DNA from: Haliclona indistincta
Taxonomy: Eukaryota; Porifera; Demospongiae; Haplosclerida; Chalinidae
DNA: 64,000 nt
NCBI GenBank assembly: GCA_964017065.1
Contig: OZ024786.1
Span: 9,987,047 to 10,051,046 of the forward strand
Reading direction: 5' to 3'
The translations under genes and the position numbers were made by a program. Positions 12,128 through 23,456 of the stretch are shown piece by piece (positions within the stretch are counted from its first letter, which is position 1; every line of letters starts with the position of its first letter). The notes below the pieces were generated by a model. It was given only the letters and a program-made list of their open reading frames with translations. It searched no databases and was not told the DNA's origin.

Positions 12128-12400
12128 TCCTTATATTTATCATTTCACCATAGGATTGGTTGTATCTTATCATTGTTTGACTAGGTATCAGGTACTATTG
12201 TTGATCAGAGTGGACACACACTATCAGGACAGACACCAGAAGCATTCCTCATCAGTGTGTCTCATGTTCGTCCACTATGGTAAGTATCTAACTGCATTAG
12301 TTAGACTCCTTTACAATACAACAGCATGGTTCTCGCTAGGCAGTTCATGGCAAACGTGTGATTCTCTATAACATTCATAATGTGGTTTGTTTCACTATAG

Positions 12401-12507
12401 GTATCTGGTATACTGTTGATCAGAGAGTATGCTGAGAAAATGAGACATTCCTAGTGAGAGCAACTGACCTTGCCAGGTCCCAGTCACCTCTTCACAGTGG
12501 ATATTGT
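12401..12507 (+). pseudogene. Rearrangement scar: MTR exon copy fused to SH2-2 exon
   Basis: An AG acceptor is followed by GTATCTGGTATACTGTTGATC, a diverged copy of the start of MTR exon 12185-12279. From about 12440 the sequence switches to the second half of the SH2-2 exon (ACATTCCTAGTGAGAGCAAC to GTGGATATTGT|GTAAGTC), with a one-base difference at TTGCCAGG that shifts the frame. This is the remnant of a destroyed array unit between genes A and B. Confidence 0.8.
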
Positions 12508-13005
12508 GTAAGTCGTAATATCAGCAGAACACATAATACTGACGAACTATGTGGCAGCTTCTATTGATGCACACTCTCTTTACATTGCCACACTAGCTTA
12601 TAATAATTATTATGCCACGCGGTAGTCGTGGCATATTTAGGGTTGGGCGGAAAATAAGATGGCGGCTACACTTAGGCTAAACGCAATAATTCACGTATAT
12701 CTTGGCTGTTGACGACATCTTTGTATTTTAACTACCTAGGGGCTAGCTATCCTAAGAGATAAGCGCTTACAATGAGTCTACTAATAAAGACTGTAAGGCA
12801 AGTTGCTGTGTGGATGGAAAGATGGCGTCTCGCCCAGAGGCACTTCTACGGCACTGCCATATCTTCGCCGTACGGGCGTTTCAAGCTAATCTAACGCTCT
12901 GAAGCTCTTTGCACGATTTGTGCGATTACAAAGAGACCTTCAGAAGCAAAAGAAACCAGGTCTAAGGTGGTAAACCAGAGTTCACGTGGTCACCCGTTTG
13001 TTCAT

Positions 13006-13069
13006 CTTCTTTCTTCTTCTTATTCTTCTTCTTCTTCTTCTTCTTCTTCTTCTTCTTCTTCTTCTTCAG
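13006..13069. repeat. (CTT)n microsatellite
   Basis: Run of CTT triplets with a few substitutions; the Ser-rich open frame over it is an artefact. Confidence 0.9.
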
Positions 13070-13588
13070 AGAGCCTAGCGCCGTGGCTAGTGAGCTATTC
13101 AAGACAAAACCTACACAGAAACTACACTAGTCGTTGGGAGCAGTGCACCTGATATCTATTTAAGCCTAAAACACTAGCAGAAGCGAGTATTTCCAGAAAA
13201 ACAGCGATTTTTGGTCCATAACAAACTCAATTCAATGATTCTGTTTGAACTCCGTTACTAGGTTACGCCTACTCGCACACGCCCGTGTATGCAATTATTC
13301 TAATACAAGCGCACCTTAGTACAAATTGCTTGGAACGCGAGTGCTGCTGCAAGTCTGCGAGAAGTGTTCAAAGGAGACAACGAGAAAATAATCACTGTTA
13401 CACTGGATTTGTTTCTTCAGGCTTGTAAGAATGCTTGCTTAAGCTTAGCTAATGTTGAATGGCACGTGTTGCATACATGCTGCAGTGTAGAGTCGATCGC
13501 AAGTGGAGTAAGCTGAAATACTAGGCTCTTTACACTGTATTAGCATAAGTGCCAACTAAGTAATTAATTAATAAAAAAAGAAAAGAAA

Positions 13589-13876
13589 CAAGTAATAAAA
13601 ACACTTTAACAAAAATGAAAGAGATTTAGGGTTGGTATATTTATCGAAAAAGTATGGAAACAAGATTTTGAAATGAAAAGGATTGTAACAATAGCAGTAT
13701 AATGCTACCTCCCTAAATTAACTGCTTTCGATAGTTGTGGTTAATTTAATAAGGAGGTAGCATTATACTGCTATTGTTACAATCCTTTTCATTTCAAAAT
13801 CTTGTTTCCATACTTTTTCGATAAATATACCAACCCTAAATCTCTTTCATTTTTGTTAAAGTGTTTTTATTACTTG
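13589..13876. repeat. Foldback element
   Basis: Arms of about 125 bp, from CAAGTAATAAAAACACTTT to its complement, are near-perfect inverted repeats around a short centre (CTTTCGATAGTTGTGG). The central part, including AATGCTACCTCCCTAAAT, recurs at 39655-39735, so this is a dispersed family. Confidence 0.9.
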
Positions 13877-14078
13877 TGTATATAGTAGTTATATACCGAC
13901 TGTGAGGTATATAACTACTTTAAACCATAGTGCACTGCTTGCCTGACGTCTAGCTGGTTATCTTACGTTGCAAGAAGACACGGCAGAGCAGCCCGAGCGC
14001 CGTTTCTTTGTGGATTTTCGAGCGCGGCGGCCATCTTAAAATGCGTGCGGGCTGTACACGATTTATAGCCCTCATTAA

Positions 14079-14675
14079 CCCTTTAGGGCCTATAGCGGGT
14101 TTAGCCGTCATAATTGACTCCACCTACTGTAGACATCATAAATAGTGTGAAAAGTGCTCTAGAAAGGTCAAATAAAGTTTAATTGCAAAAGCTAACTTTA
14201 CCTGAAAAAACCCACTGTTTTTTGCCGCGCCCTCCCCATTACAATATATAGAACGGGGGGATTTTAAAGGGGGGTGTTCCCCCTTTAACCTGGGGTTCGA
14301 AGGGGCGGAGCCCCTTGCTGCTTTGGCTTTTTTAGGGCTTCAGGATGCCCGGAAATGCATACTTGGGCATAGAATAATGGTCTAAACTATGCTGTTTGCT
14401 CACCAGGACACCACCAGGTTTTTGTATCAGTCACAAGGGCTAAACGAAGACCAAAATTGGCTGAAAAATGACGAGGTCGCAGCACTTAAGTGGCTTCAGT
14501 TCCGAAGTGGGAGTGGCCAACTCAGAGTTTAGTACATGGTCGTAAACTTTGACATACCAGGAAAAACAGTGCTAGTTTGGAACAGCTAGCGTACTGCATG
14601 TTGTAGAAAATGCAAGACAAACTGTCAGTTTAGAGCAAGTCGAATTTTCGTCAAAATAATTCAGTCACTAAAGAG
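14079..14675. mobile_element. TTAA-flanked non-autonomous element (piggyBac-like ends)
   Basis: TTAA duplications at 14075-14078 and 14676-14679 bracket ends of the form CCCTTTAGGG and ACTAAAGAG. The body is homologous, in reverse orientation, to the element at 53317-53906. That one interrupts an SH2-2 intron which is uninterrupted at that spot in the paralogs. A TTAA target is typical of piggyBac. No transposase seen. Confidence 0.75.
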
Positions 14676-14732
14676 TTAACGCTCGTTACATCAAAGAGAA
14701 TTATTCATACTATGGTTTAACTTCTACTTATC

Positions 14733-14921
14733 TACTATAGTAGACCCTTGCTAATCTGAATACATTTGTTCCTTCTAATGGAAAACTGTGAATTGTTATG
14801 TAGATGATGTAGTAACTGAACAATTTTAATGATTTCATAACAAGTGTAATGAAATTCACAAGCCTGTAATGATTTCATTACCAAATTTGTACATTCAGAT
14901 TAGCAAGGGTCTACTGTAGTA
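14733..14921. repeat. Short inverted-repeat element
   Basis: TACTATAGTAGACCCTTGCT and the following bases recur as a reverse complement at about 14890-14921, around a loop of about 120 bp. MITE-like. Confidence 0.75.
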
Positions 14922-14970
14922 ATGGACTACTGTTTGCATCAAGTGTGCTAGTAGTGTCTCTCCACTCTTA

Positions 14971-16172
14971 GGCCTCGGTCACACTACAATAAAATTGGCA
15001 ACAACGACAAGATCGACGGCATTTTCTCCGGGTATGTCCGTTATATTTGTTGTCGTGCCATTGTCGTACAGCAGACGTTGTCGCGCCATTGGAGCCCAAG
15101 ATTACGACTGCGACAGCTGTTATGACTGCGACAAAGCTAGTATCGAGCCAAATGTGCATTCTAGAATCCCAAGAATACCAAATATAGAACAAAAATGATC
15201 TAACAGCTCTACTGAGAGACTGACGAACTGGTGATCGTGAGGAAAACTGGCGGGAGCGTTGTGGTCCGTGTAAAGAAGGGCCGACGATCAGTTTGCTGGC
15301 TTCGAAAAAAGGACTCATGCCTTAAGGTGTCGGGTAACAGTTCGCCTAATTAATATTCACAAAAATGTTTTTATGCACTGTGCTAAATATGAACACGCTA
15401 GAGCGCTGTGAAGGCCATCAATGAAGACGCTAAACACTGTTCTTTCTCTCTTGAGCTATATTCAACGCTGGGTACTACGCAACTCGGCGACAGCAGGCAC
15501 AATTGGAGAGATATTAAACTGCAAAACGGCATGCCACTTTTCGCGCGCGCTGTAACAGTGTCGCTGCTGAGTCCATCGTCTACTGATGGGTTAGCATCCT
15601 CCGGAGGGCAGTAGACTATTAACTTGGACGTCTGGGCGACTGGCTCTGAGTAAAACGCAAAATAGTCTTGAAACGCTCGCCATTTTACAGCCTTTTCACG
15701 ACATTTCGACCCATAACTTGCAAACAAACAAACTCTCAGCCAAGTTTATAGTCCGCTGCCCTCCGCCTACGATTATACAACTGCATTAACCTAGTTAAAG
15801 CGATTACTTGCTTACATTCTGGCTAAAATTTGGCACTCCGTTTTACAACTGCTTCCCAGATCACTACCATAGACTCTAACTGCGAATTGCCCACGCATGT
15901 GGGGCAGTTCGCGGTTAGAGTCTATGATTTGCGTGGGCATTGAGGGCGGTGGGATTTGCGTGGGCACAACTGTTACCCGTCACCTTAAAATACAGTGAAC
16001 TGTACACTCTCGAAACCCTTGTTAGTTGGCAAAGGTGAGTAGCAAAGCGGTAGTCAGCCAAGACGTTGCAACAGCAAGGCGCCCATCTTTGATAGTGTGA
16101 CTGTGTGGATTTGCTGTCGTGACCGTGATCGCAGTGATTTGCCGTCATCGCTATCGTAGTGTGACCGAGGCC
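14971..16172. mobile_element. Harbinger-like non-autonomous transposon, TTA TSD
   Basis: About 1.2 kb. Ends GGCCTCGGTCACACTAC and its complement; TTA occurs on both sides (14968-14970, 16173-16175). A 3-bp TWA duplication and GGC ends fit PIF/Harbinger. Inside are several open frames on both strands with no transposase motif that I recognise. Confidence 0.7.
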
Positions 16173-16266
16173 TTAGTCGATATCATCGACAAGTCTTCAG
16201 GAAGACCAAGATATCCATCTATAATTATTATGTTGTCTGTAGTAGCCAGTTACACACGTACCTTAC

Positions 16267-16413
16267 CATGTGTGTCCTCTACAAAGAACACCTCTCCTTG
16301 TCTGATAACTTTAGTCTCTCCACTGCTCACAGTGATCTCAACATCAGCATCAAGGTTGACTATGTACAGACGTCATGGAGCATTGAAGGCGGAGTATCTC
16401 TGAACATCATACC
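16267..16413 (-). pseudogene. Cupin exon 3 fragment (unit lost between A and B)
   Basis: Minus-strand copy of the cupin exon encoding the VEDTHG, GETKVIRQGEVFF and NLDADVEI segments. The WHNAPRRQ end is altered and shortened. No upstream exon or last exon adjoins it; the Harbinger-like element lies 95 bp to the left. Fossil of the array unit between genes A and B. Confidence 0.7.
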
Positions 16414-16719
16414 AATTTGTCAACGATGCATGCAAAGTAGTATAATCATGATTGACAGTTCACAAGAATACCTGTTAATTCATTTTTATTTCTGATATTA
16501 AATTCATCGTTAACATCAGTGTTTGTTGCAGTGGTATGGGAACAGTGATCTGTATTGCAAGTCTCCTGATTACAAATTTACATGTAGCTGTACACAACAT
16601 GAACGTGTGCTTGATCCAGAGGTATAGAATAATTCTTCGTGATTGCAAGCACATGATAGATTCTTTAGATGTTTGTATACTGCTTTGTGTTCAGCAGTTT
16701 AGTCGGTGCAAACGGTATA

Positions 16720-16748
16720 CGAGCCCCACCCATTTTCGCTCACGTGCG
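16720..16748 (+). promoter_or_regulatory. Conserved upstream box of gene B
   Basis: CGAGCCCCACCCA, a spacer, then TCACGTGCG, about 150 bp before the ATG. The same arrangement precedes gene C (26706-26735) and gene D (33588-33616). It combines a C-rich box with a CACGTG E-box. It may be a promoter element or simply duplicated flank. Confidence 0.4.
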
Positions 16749-16895
16749 AAAAACAAACAAACGCCCACAAGCAATGGAATGCAGGAGAAGGGCGGACCGC
16801 GGACACAAACAAAACGGTCTAGAGCTATCGCAGTAGCGTCGTATCTATGCTGAGGCTCTCTCTCTACTTATTCTTAGTTGTTTATAACCTGGACA

Positions 16896-17290
16896 ATGTC
16901 TGACAGTGAGTTACAATAACGTATTTCATGCACATAATGATTTCGTGTACACAGATATTCCAGCCCCAACCATCTTCCAGTTGACAACTGAATTGATAGA
17001 AATGATGGATTGGTATTCTCTGGGTGTGGCTTTGAGAATTCATCCCAATAAGCTACAAGAGATCCAGAAATTGTCTCCACTGGAAGGAATACAAAGATGG
17101 AGGATTGATATGCTACAGTATTGGCTGAACTCAACACCTGATGCCTCGTGGAATGATATCATAGTCGCTTTGAAGACAATCGGTCACCACACACTATCAG
17201 CTAAACTGAGAGAAAAATACATTTCGCCATTAGCAGGTCAACAGGACTGCTCTACACCACCAAATGATACTGGACTTGCTATTGTTCCAT

Positions 17291-17334
<44 letters not shown>

Positions 17335-20300
17335 GCTGCTGCTTCAGGTAAAGTATGTAGCATGCATTTACTATACAGCTGATTGCACCAGACTTGACTC
17401 TTAAGTTTTGACAAACAGACTACAAGGACTCATAATTTTTATTTGTGATCAATACCACACCTTTCCCTGTACATGCTAGTATAGGGAGAGGTGTGGTGTT
17501 GACCACAAACTAACAGTCCTTGTAGTCTATTTGTCAAAACTGAGTGTCAACTTTGCTGCAGTCAGCTGTAGCAGACATTGCTGAAGATACATGAGTACTG
17601 ACTTACACAAATATAATTATGCCTCGGTGGGCGGAGCCACAGGGCATACAGTAGTCGTGTTGTGTATGTATGTATCTATCGGTCTATCTGTCTGTCGGCA
17701 GGATTTCTCGTCGCTCGCTGAAAACTATGCGCTGATATGTGCAACACAAGCTAAAGTCGATGTTTGCTTGAAAATGAATTGTAAGGATTTGGTTATAAAG
17801 TTATGTATAGGTTAACCCATGGGTTCCGAGGCGGTATGGGATATACCCGAGGCTGGTTAATTATACCGCCCGAGGGCGGTTTAATTAACCGCCGAGGGTA
17901 TATTCCATACTGCCGAGGAACCCATGGGTTAACTATTTTGTAGCTCAGAAAGCTCTAAGATCCAACAGTAAGACTGGCTTTCTGCACACTTTCGTTCGTT
18001 TACTAACCTGAATAAGCCAACTTTGTCGAGTACGCGAGTGATCATTGGTTGACCGCCCGAAGAACTGACAGCAACGGTAAGCCTCGCTGAGGCATACGTG
18101 TGGGTCCTGCAGTTTAGTTATGTAGCCTTTGCAGCTTAACAAACCTAGGTTGCAGTAGTTTGTCCAGCCATTCCGTGACCGGCGTCGTTCGTCACTGTCG
18201 AACGGTCCCGGCGTTTGTCTCGAGTAACGCGTTCTTTGCTAAGCTTGAGCTTGGCCCTTCCAACGAGCTTGGTTGATGCTCCAAACTTAGTCGTGCTTTT
18301 AGATGCTGCAAATAGTTCCCTTTACATGATTATGGCTGGTTTATTTTGTTGTCCACAAGTTCAAGACGCCATTTTTTCGCACTATTTGAGTCCCACAAGT
18401 GTCATGAAACTTTAGTGCTATAAAATCGCCGCAATCTCTTCAAAGGCAACTTCAGCTTCACTCTCTGTGAAGCCAGCCTCTCCTCCTTTCGTACGGAGGG
18501 GTAAGTGGGAGGTACTGAACTTTTTGAAGTCAGCTGACTTCCTGGAGGATATATATATTCCCCAGGAAGTGAGCGTGACTTCCTGGGCGATATATATATC
18601 CCCCAGGAAGTAGAACTACTTCCTGAGGGATATAAGTATTGCCCTGAAATCTGCAGTGGTATGGGATATATTCCACTAGCGGTGCCTTTGATCTTAGAGC
18701 TTCCTGAGCTACAAAACGTTATAAGGCTCTGTCCGTGAGTTACCGCGTCACCTGGTTCGGTTTTGTCATTTTCATGGTCATTTTCGAGTATTCCGCAGTG
18801 GATAGACAATTTTGCACATATCACATCTTATTCCTTGGGGTCAAATTAGCCTAAAACAGTAGAGTTATCCTCTCCTAAATTAAATGCATACAAATCTTAG
18901 TCAGGGCCTGGACTACTAACAACTCAGACAAATCAAGATGCGAAAACTCACAAACAGACCAATTAGTGATACAAAACTAACAGACACACCACTAAAGACC
19001 AAGATACAATAACACAAAACTACACAACTAACCAAAGACAGTTAACACCAACTTAGTACACACATACAGTCCTACCACAAGCTACACATAGACGAAGGAC
19101 TTTCTCACAATTACACATGTATTTTTTCAATAATCATCAAAGAAATACTTTACTTGACCTTTTGAATGTTTAAAAAGTTCTAGGAGGCTTATAGTTATAA
19201 AAAAAACCAGAATTATTATAGACTATGTCAAAATACTCAACTCATGAATTATTAATTATGTTGGTTTAAAAACATACAATTTTTTATACTTCCCCTCACG
19301 GGATTCCTTAGGACTTTTAGTATGACATTTTTCTGTGTAGGAAACAGTTGAAAATGTTTGTGTTGCAATTAGTCAGAGGTTGACCCATTTTTTTCCATAA
19401 ATTGCCTGTACTATTTCAGCTATCGACCAACATACTGAAATTCACAATAAAAAGAATGGAACAGGCATTTAGTAATGTCCAGAGTGTCCAGAGAATCAAC
19501 CACCAAATAACCACCATATGATCGTTGTAGTTATGCATTGAGATAATTCACGTGAAAAAAGACTCCGTGCCCGCTTGTTGCTGGCAATGTTATGTACTCT
19601 CTTCTCTGTAGATACATCAACTCAGGTCATAGTACCTGGAAAGTTTCGCGAAGATTTTGAGGACATTCAGAATAGATTTGCTCAGCTCTTTGATGAAGTA
19701 GCCGAGATATTAGAGAATGAGGAATCAGTCACTCCAGAACGATTGAAACGATTTGTCGCCAAAATCCCTGAGATGAATAACTTACTAGACAATTCTCAAT
19801 CTATCTCAGATATCATCGATATAATTCATAATCATTCGTCTCTCACATGTTGCTCGATTCTCAAAGGAGTCGCTAGACGATTCGATATCCCTTCTGTCAA
19901 TGAAAAAATTGAGAAATACCGCCAAGTTGTGAATGAATTTTGTCATCAAAAGTTACTTGACCATATCTACATGAAACCACTCCTTACTAGCCAGTTGATA
20001 TATTTTACTTCTACAACCATCACTTTCAAATTACGCTGGAGCCCAGCTGAGAAGACACTCTCTGATATACAAGATCTTCTCCAACAAGCCTTTGAAGAAC
20101 AGAGTATCTACGTACACATCATGGTAGTTAGAGGAGGGAGTGTACGGGTAATCTGCTGTGCTCCACAGTATCTAATGACCGAACTAGTGAGGCTAGCACA
20201 AAAGAACAGGGAGCTGCTGGTGGAGAGCAGTGTCACCTACCTTAGGGTAGGAGACACTATAGTAGTGGACACCAGTGATCAGAATGAGGTGAGCTATAGG

Positions 20301-22784
20301 ATTAGGTGTCATTGAAAATGTGTCACTTTAGATTTTCATCATCATGCAGATATCATTTGTGAAAGACCTCATACTTCAACTTACCATTGCTCTTCAGTTG
20401 AAAGGTGAGTTGAAAGTAGATTAAATAATACCAACATGCTGCTCTTGCTTCAAATCACAGACTTCTTGAGGGGACCTGATTCTCAAGGTATGGTAATACA
20501 TTGTATGTGTCTGTGTTGCAGTCATACTGTACACATGGTTCATGAGTGTTTCCTACCCACAGCAGCTGAGGATGTGATGAAGAGTATGACACACTCCAGT
20601 GCTGTGAGTGATGGTGTTATTGATGATGGTATAGTACATAATGGTTGTCAACATACCCAGAGTGAGCCCTCCAGCTCAATATGGCAGATCACGTTAAATG
20701 AGGCTGAGTATATCTTGACATATAAACCAATTGGAACCTTTCTTGTCTCAGAAAGGAAGGGGAAACCTGTTTCTGATCCATCATCATCATCAATCAACAC
20801 ACATAGTATCAGTGTTGTGTGAGTAGTACATGTCACCATGGCAACTGGTGTTTATTGTTTGTACAGTGTCAATGGGAGGGTTGAGCATGTTGCAATCTAC
20901 AAAAGAGGACAGTACTATGGATTCCTCGATTATGAAAAATACACATCAGTTGAACACTGTGTAGCAGTTCTCTCGAGAACAGGGTTTACTTTGACTAAAG
21001 GAACAACATCAGTTACACTGACCAATCAACTATTTCCTGACAAGTGAGTTATCAGTAAATAAATGTTGTTTATGTTTATCACTTCTCACTATCTGCAGAG
21101 ATACTCTTGCTAACCTACCATCAGATATTCCCACTATCAGACAAGTGAGTGTGTAAATTGTACTTTTCCAATCACTCGAATTTAGTATTATTGCATTTTT
21201 TGTGAATTTGATTGCAAATTGAAGCTTGATTTTAGCTACGTACCTACTATCAAAATGCCAAATGAAAACTAATACCTGCAAGTACTGAGAGGCAAATGTT
21301 TAGAGAAAGGTGTTGATTCAATGCAGGCGCGTATGCACGATAGGTTTCCAGGGTTTCCGGAAACCCCCCTTGTAGCCCCACTTAATTAGTATTCATGAGT
21401 ATTCATAGTAAATTAGCTAGCTAAACCACGTGCCCTTATCTGAAGCAGCTGGTTTATATGAGCTATTAGGCTAAGCCATGAAGCGATCACAACCTACACT
21501 TGACCTTGACCAGCCAGAACAGCTAGCCAAGTGCGCAGCAAGTATAATTTTATACACGTACATATCATACGATCACGTGTAATCTATGAAGCTCATGAAT
21601 ATTAATTAGCAAAATTTTTCGCACGTTCCGCGCGTGATTTCGAAACCTCCCTTTATATTTCCTGGCTACGCCACTGCAATGTGTAATGGTATTGTCTGTT
21701 ATAGCCATTTGTTACCCGTGTGCAGTATGTAGGAGGGTTATGCATTTGAGTTTGTCTGCGTATGTATGTATTATAGTGTCATCAAAAAACATGCCTGTTT
21801 GAGTCTTACCGCTTTAAAATCTCCACGAAAACACTCTGCAGCTTTTTCACAAATTCTATAGTCCTGTGCAGATATTTTCATCAGTGCTGGCAAGTCTTGC
21901 TTGAGCGGCTAATCCATGGCTTTCTAAAGCTATGTGTCCTTGTAAGAGTACTTTACGGCATTGTGGGTGTGTCACCCAACCTCCTATATCCATCCATATT
22001 GACATCCTGGCCTGCACTCAATCTCACATGTACCGTCATCAGGTGCTGTCTATGGACTGTTGCAGTAATGCTGGAGTAGTTGTGTACTAACTATGTAGAT
22101 CTTAGCTCAGTGCATGGTTATGTCTTCATTAGAACTCTAGTTTAAAATTTGTAACTGTAGTGCGTTTAGCTTCTGATAATAATCACTACATGTTATTTAA
22201 CCTCCTCAGTATTACACATTCAGTGATGTGGCATCACTAGTTCCCAAGCATTACCCACACCATGATGAGAGCACATGGCTCTGCAGACAGCTCAGTAAGG
22301 AGGAGTCAGAGAGGTTGCTGAGAGGGAGGATAGATGAGACATTCCTAGTGAGAGCAACTGACCTGTCAGGTCCCAGTCACCTCTTCACAGTGGATATTGT
22401 GTAAGTCAATGTAATAACAATAATTATTTTAATCTGACGCAAATGCCATACTGCCATACAGCTTATCATCCAATCGTATAATTATTATAATAATTTCAAT
22501 TAGTCAAAATTGTTGTCAGTGTTTGAATTGACAGTACACTATACATTATCATCACTATAATGTGTGTGTGTTTTAGTTGTTTGTTGTTCTTTAGGGTACA
22601 GAGGAAGGTGTTCAGTCTGTGTGTTTATAGAGATGGTGATTGGTTACTTTTAGAAAGAACAATGGAAAGATATGACTCTATCAACACCATGGTGATTCAT
22701 CGTCTCACTAGAACATTTCCTATACCAATTGGTGATCATGTAGTACTAGTACGTTTTCAATGTCCAGTGCACTCATCAAAGTAA
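16896..22784 (+). CDS. Gene B: Death-SH2-SH2 adaptor
   Basis: Exons: 16896-16905 (ATG), 16955-17347 (Death), 19612-20288, 20350-20404, 20461-20487, 20563-20818, 20867-21043, 21099-21144, 22210-22400, 22595-22784; 673 residues with no internal stop. Death domain at about residues 5-95 (WYSLGVALRI, RWRIDMLQYWL, WNDIIVALKTIG), followed by a run of about 14 Thr from an ACT microsatellite. Helical region about 140-250, alpha/beta region about 255-360, SH2-1 about 425-531, SH2-2 about 547-673. SH2-1 has FLVS in place of FLVR, so classic phosphotyrosine binding is doubtful; it keeps VEH in strand D. SH2-2 has ETFLVR. No separate Thr-rich linker exon found. The 21145-22209 intron carries a 353-bp MITE. 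Cytoplasmic adaptor role inferred. Confidence 0.85.
17394..17550. repeat. Hairpin element in gene B intron
   Basis: Inverted repeat: AGTTTTGACAAACAGACTAC near the left end and its near-complement near the right, around a second nested pair (CCACACCT / AGGTGTGG). MITE-like. Confidence 0.8.
17811..17933. repeat. Palindrome of about 120 bp
   Basis: Begins GTTAACCCATGGGTTCC and ends with the complement, with nested pairs such as GGTATAT and GCGGTTAATT. Nearly every base can pair, giving a strong hairpin or cruciform. It lies in the gene B intron. Confidence 0.85.
18530..18645. repeat. ACTTCCTGG / GGATATATATA tandem hairpins
   Basis: Three diverged copies of ACTTCCTGG-(N)-GATATATATA-(N)-CCAGGAAGT, each able to fold on itself. 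In the gene B intron. Confidence 0.65.
18660..19611. other. Intron of gene B, no exon seen
   Basis: AT-rich. The last 250 bp before the long exon match the DNA before the long exon of gene C (about 29330-29510), so this flank was duplicated with the gene. No linker exon like those of A, C, D and F found. Confidence 0.5.
21324..21676. mobile_element. MITE with 5-bp CAATG TSD, in gene B intron
   Basis: Element starts CAGGCGCGTATGC and ends with the complement of CAGTGGCGTAGCC. CAATG flanks both sides (21319-21323, 21677-21681). The homologous intron of the other genes reads straight through, for example GATTCAATGTGTAATGG at about 6148 in gene A, so the empty site is visible. Related to 11040-11347 and 46088-46432. 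Confidence 0.9.
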
Positions 22785-22862
22785 AATAAATAATGTGCTT
22801 CTTTTTTATTTGTCAAATTTTGGTTAAGAAGTTCTTTAAAACAATAATTTTATGACATTGTT

Positions 22863-22952
22863 CTAAGTAGATGGTACTTTGTAATTATCTGGTACAGTGA
22901 TGAACAGTGAGTGTCTCATTCTAGCACCTACTGACCTTGAGAAGTGTCCTTA
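22863..22952 (-). pseudogene. Cupin last-exon fragment behind gene B
   Basis: Minus-strand homologue of the last cupin exon (GHFSRSVGARMRHSLFITV equivalent). The splice acceptor is changed from CAG to AAG, and no partner exon follows before the LINE region. Passenger fossil of the tandem duplication. Confidence 0.65.
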
Positions 22953-23400
22953 ACTTACAGTGAGTAATACAGGAAGATGCACATAATAATTATGAAGAAA
23001 GAATAATGTTACCATTATAGTGCTGTCATATCTTATCTAGTACTGAGGTCATTATTCATTTGCTATAGCTTCTATTGCTGCACAATCTCTTCTGCATGTG
23101 TAGAATTATGATCAGTTGATGCCTCATTGCCAAAATTTATGGTGGTAGATTTAGACTCAAGCAATGAAATTTTGGTGTGTCATTTGGAAACAGCTGAATT
23201 TGAGTTAGGAATTAATTTTGTCCTGATTCATAGGTCTAAATTATGACTGGAAGAAACTTTATCAATAGTAAGTATCAACACATGTTAGTACAGCAATTTG
23301 AATTTTATACCATATACGCACTGCAGGGCTAGATGAGCTAGTAATACAGACAAGTCCTTTACTGATTTCCTCTGTGATCTCAGCACTTGACTCATTCGTC
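22953..23400. other. Spacer between gene B unit and LINE
   Basis: No gene seen. Partly similar to the DNA after the SH2 remnant at 12508. Confidence 0.4.
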
Positions 23401-23405
23401 ACGCC

Positions 23406-23456
<51 letters not shown>
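23406..23456. repeat. (TTA)n microsatellite at LINE 3' end
   Basis: TTA triplets with two AGT interruptions, adjoining the 3' end of the minus-strand LINE. On the LINE strand it reads TAA repeats after GTTGA. Confidence 0.9.

Larger units (their letters stand above)
9917..12279 (+). pseudogene. Methionine synthase (cobalamin-dependent), 5' fragment
   Basis: Exons: 9917-9968, 10038-10145, 10246-10337, 10483-10572, 10728-10797, 11386-11478, 11528-11634, 11683-11742, 12185-12279, about 255 residues in frame. Motifs of the homocysteine-binding module are clear: [85 protein letters not shown]. The enzyme normally moves a methyl group from methyltetrahydrofolate via cobalamin to homocysteine and is over 1,200 residues. 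Here the gene stops within the first module, before the Cys residues that bind zinc and homocysteine. The following DNA is a partial copy of the last exon joined to an SH2 exon remnant. So it is a truncated duplicate or a locus broken by rearrangement; the first nine exons show no internal stop. Confidence 0.85.
12510..14070. other. Transposon-rich spacer between MTR fragment and gene B
   Basis: No gene recognised. It contains a CTT microsatellite (about 13006-13069) and a foldback element (13589-13876). A stretch after 12510 resembles sequence downstream of gene B (about 23060), consistent with a degraded array unit. Confidence 0.5.

Noticed and set aside
11990..12371. Open frames with YQPYGTVF repeats
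   Set aside because: Product of the 24-bp tandem repeat in an MTR intron.
16119..16495. Plus-strand frames reading CVSSTKNTSPCLITLVSPLL, also at 8354, 33052 and 61024
   Set aside because: Antisense of the cupin exon; the minus frame has the recognisable motifs.
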